Of a DNA stretch of 64,000 nucleotides, positions 63,067-64,000 are shown in pieces. The notes beneath the pieces are model-generated. The model was not told the origin of the DNA. It saw only the letters and a list, made by a program, of their open reading frames with translations, and searched no databases. This DNA comes from Helicobacter anatolicus (GTDB lineage Bacteria; Campylobacterota; Campylobacteria; Campylobacterales; Helicobacteraceae), in assembly GCF_021300615.1 (NCBI RefSeq), contig NZ_JAJTMY010000001.1:381095-445094 (forward strand), in the 5' to 3' direction. Made by a program: the position numbers and the translations under genes. Every line of letters starts with the position of its first letter. The first letter of the stretch is position 1.

Positions 63067-63795
63067 GTGAAGGTATATTTTTTTGCTACCTGCTTGGGAA
63101 GTATAGCTTATAGTAGTGCTTGTGTGAATGCTATTAAGCTTTTGCAGTATGCGGGATTTGAGGTGGTTTTTAAAAAAGATCAGACTTGCTGTGGACAGCC
63201 TAGTTATAATTCTGGTTATTTTGAGGAAACAAGGAAAGTTGCGCTTTATAATATGGATCTTTTCAATGAAGATTATCCTATTGTACTACCTAGTGGTTCT
63301 TGCGCTGGTATGATGAAGCACGATTATTGTGAACTTTTTGAAGGACATCCAGAGTATCAAAGGGCTAAAGAGTTTTCCCAAAGAGTTTTTGAAGTTTCAG
63401 AATTTTTAGATCTTCATTCAGATATTAAATTACAAGATAAAGGTGAACCAACACGCATTACTTGGCATTCTAATTGCCATGCTTTAAGGGTGGCAAAGTG
63501 TATTCCATCAGCAAAAAAACTTTTGCGACAATTGAAGAATGTTACCTTAGTAGAGTTGGAAAAAGAAGAAGAATGTTGTGGATTTGGTGGGACATTTAGT
63601 GTGAAAGAACCTGAAATTTCAAATGCTATGGTTATGGAGAAAGTTAAAGATATACAATCGAGAAAAGTGGATTATTTAGTTGCAGGGGACGGGGGTTGTT
63701 TGTTGAATATTTCAGGAAAAATGCAGAAAATGGGGCTTGATATTAAAAGCATGCATCTTTATGATTTTTTAGCACAAAGAATAGGTATTAATTAA
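63067..63795 (+). CDS. lutA: L-lactate utilisation (Fe-S) protein LutA/LldE
   Basis: The 242-residue protein has two cysteine-rich CCG domains: DQTCCGQPSYNSG near residue 36 and EECCGFGGTFSVKEPEIS near residue 172. Additional Cys residues occur in TCLGSIAYSSAC, PSGSCAGMM, WHSNCHALR and GGCLL. This pattern is that of LutA, which with LutB and LutC oxidises L-lactate to pyruvate. H. pylori HP0137-HP0139 are the counterparts as I recall. GTG at 63067 (AAAGGTG context, GGAG upstream) is the start used. lutB follows 9 bases later, confirming the operon. Confidence 0.92.
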   Translation: MKVYFFATCLGSIAYSSACVNAIKLLQYAGFEVVFKKDQTCCGQPSYNSGYFEETRKVALYNMDLFNEDYPIVLPSGSCAGMMKHDYCELFEGHPEYQRAKEFSQRVFEVSEFLDLHSDIKLQDKGEPTRITWHSNCHALRVAKCIPSAKKLLRQLKNVTLVELEKEEECCGFGGTFSVKEPEISNAMVMEKVKDIQSRKVDYLVAGDGGCLLNISGKMQKMGLDIKSMHLYDFLAQRIGIN

Positions 63796-63804
63796 GGAAA
63801 ATAG

Positions 63805-64000
63805 ATGAAAACTTTTTATCATTCTACACAAGAATATCAAGAAATTATACAGGAAAAACTAACAAATAAACAATTACGAGAAAATCTTAAAACCGCGATG
63901 GATACGCTAAAAAACAATCGCAAGAATTTAATTAACGCACGCTATACAAAATGGAGTGATTTAAGAGAAGAGGGTAGAAGGGTTAAATTAAAAGCACTTA
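63805..64000 (+). CDS. lutB: L-lactate utilisation protein LutB/LldF, 3' partial
   Basis: Only the first 65 residues are inside the window, beginning MKTFYHSTQEYQEII, with AAGGAAA upstream. The segment NLKTAMDTLKNNRKNLINARY and RYTKWSDLREEGRRVK are typical of the LutB N-terminus, which precedes the ferredoxin-like Fe-S region lying beyond the edge. Position directly after lutA supports the call. Confidence 0.85.
   Translation, partial: MKTFYHSTQEYQEIIQEKLTNKQLRENLKTAMDTLKNNRKNLINARYTKWSDLREEGRRVKLKAL

Overview
The window is AT-rich bacterial DNA from the Campylobacterota, most likely a Helicobacter other than H. pylori. From memory, several gene neighbourhoods match Helicobacter: gapA-pgk-corA-terC, mnmG-dapE, purD-RDD-lptD-pnp-atpE, an isolated atpE, and CusA-type efflux followed by a DUF3240 gene. 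Features more like enterohepatic Helicobacter or Campylobacter are a selenocysteine-containing SelD and a short (422 aa) Pgi placed between gapA and pgk. The species cannot be named from the sequence alone.

Layout. 1-4286 (+) holds the end of a heavy-metal RND efflux operon: adaptor, pump and DUF3240. 4322-5266 is a polysaccharide deacetylase. 5340-12124 (-) carries mnmD, guaB, gatA, an AAA ATPase and der. 12233-16149 (+) holds a secreted Q/E/K-rich protein with a near-perfect 203-bp internal duplication, then a UvrD/Rep helicase. 16256-29575 (+) is one 4439-residue autotransporter filling 13.3 kb, about a fifth of the window. Its stop codon overlaps mnmG, and mnmG overlaps dapE. Next come yedF, selD (UGA read as Sec, with a SECIS-like hairpin), a putative lipoprotein, queD and queE. 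36013-41223 (-) is a glycolytic cluster (gapA, pgi, pgk) with corA and terC. 41448-46320 (+) has hup, tRNA-Arg, ndk, a yceD-like gene, rpmF, plsX, fabH, a 6S RNA candidate and purD. 46307-51591 (+) has an RDD protein, lptD, pnp and atpE, followed by two tRNA-Leu genes and an aminotransferase. 53230-55785 (-) is a second, smaller autotransporter. 55996-64000 (+) holds carB, a YrdC-like gene that seems to lack a standard start codon, a beta-barrel protein, an S4 protein, rplY, pth, an LptG-family permease and the start of a lactate-utilisation operon (lutA, lutB).

How the parts relate. Much of the window is core metabolism and translation: tRNA modification (mnmD, mnmG, queD/queE), tRNA charging (gatA), ribosomal proteins, and peptidyl-tRNA recycling. 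It also covers envelope building (lptD, the LptG-family permease, plsX/fabH). Two type V autotransporters and a beta-barrel protein supply surface functions. Genes are tightly packed, with many overlaps that suggest translational coupling. No intergenic gap exceeds about 300 bases; the longest, 44789-45039, is mostly the 6S RNA candidate. I saw no rRNA, insertion sequence, prophage or CRISPR array.

Most notable items: the giant autotransporter with its nested repeats and acidic tail that doubles as the mnmG ribosome-binding region; the Sec codon and hairpin in selD; opposite-charge tails beyond the barrels of the two autotransporters; a probable non-AUG/GUG/UUG start in the YrdC-like gene; and the 6S RNA candidate upstream of purD.
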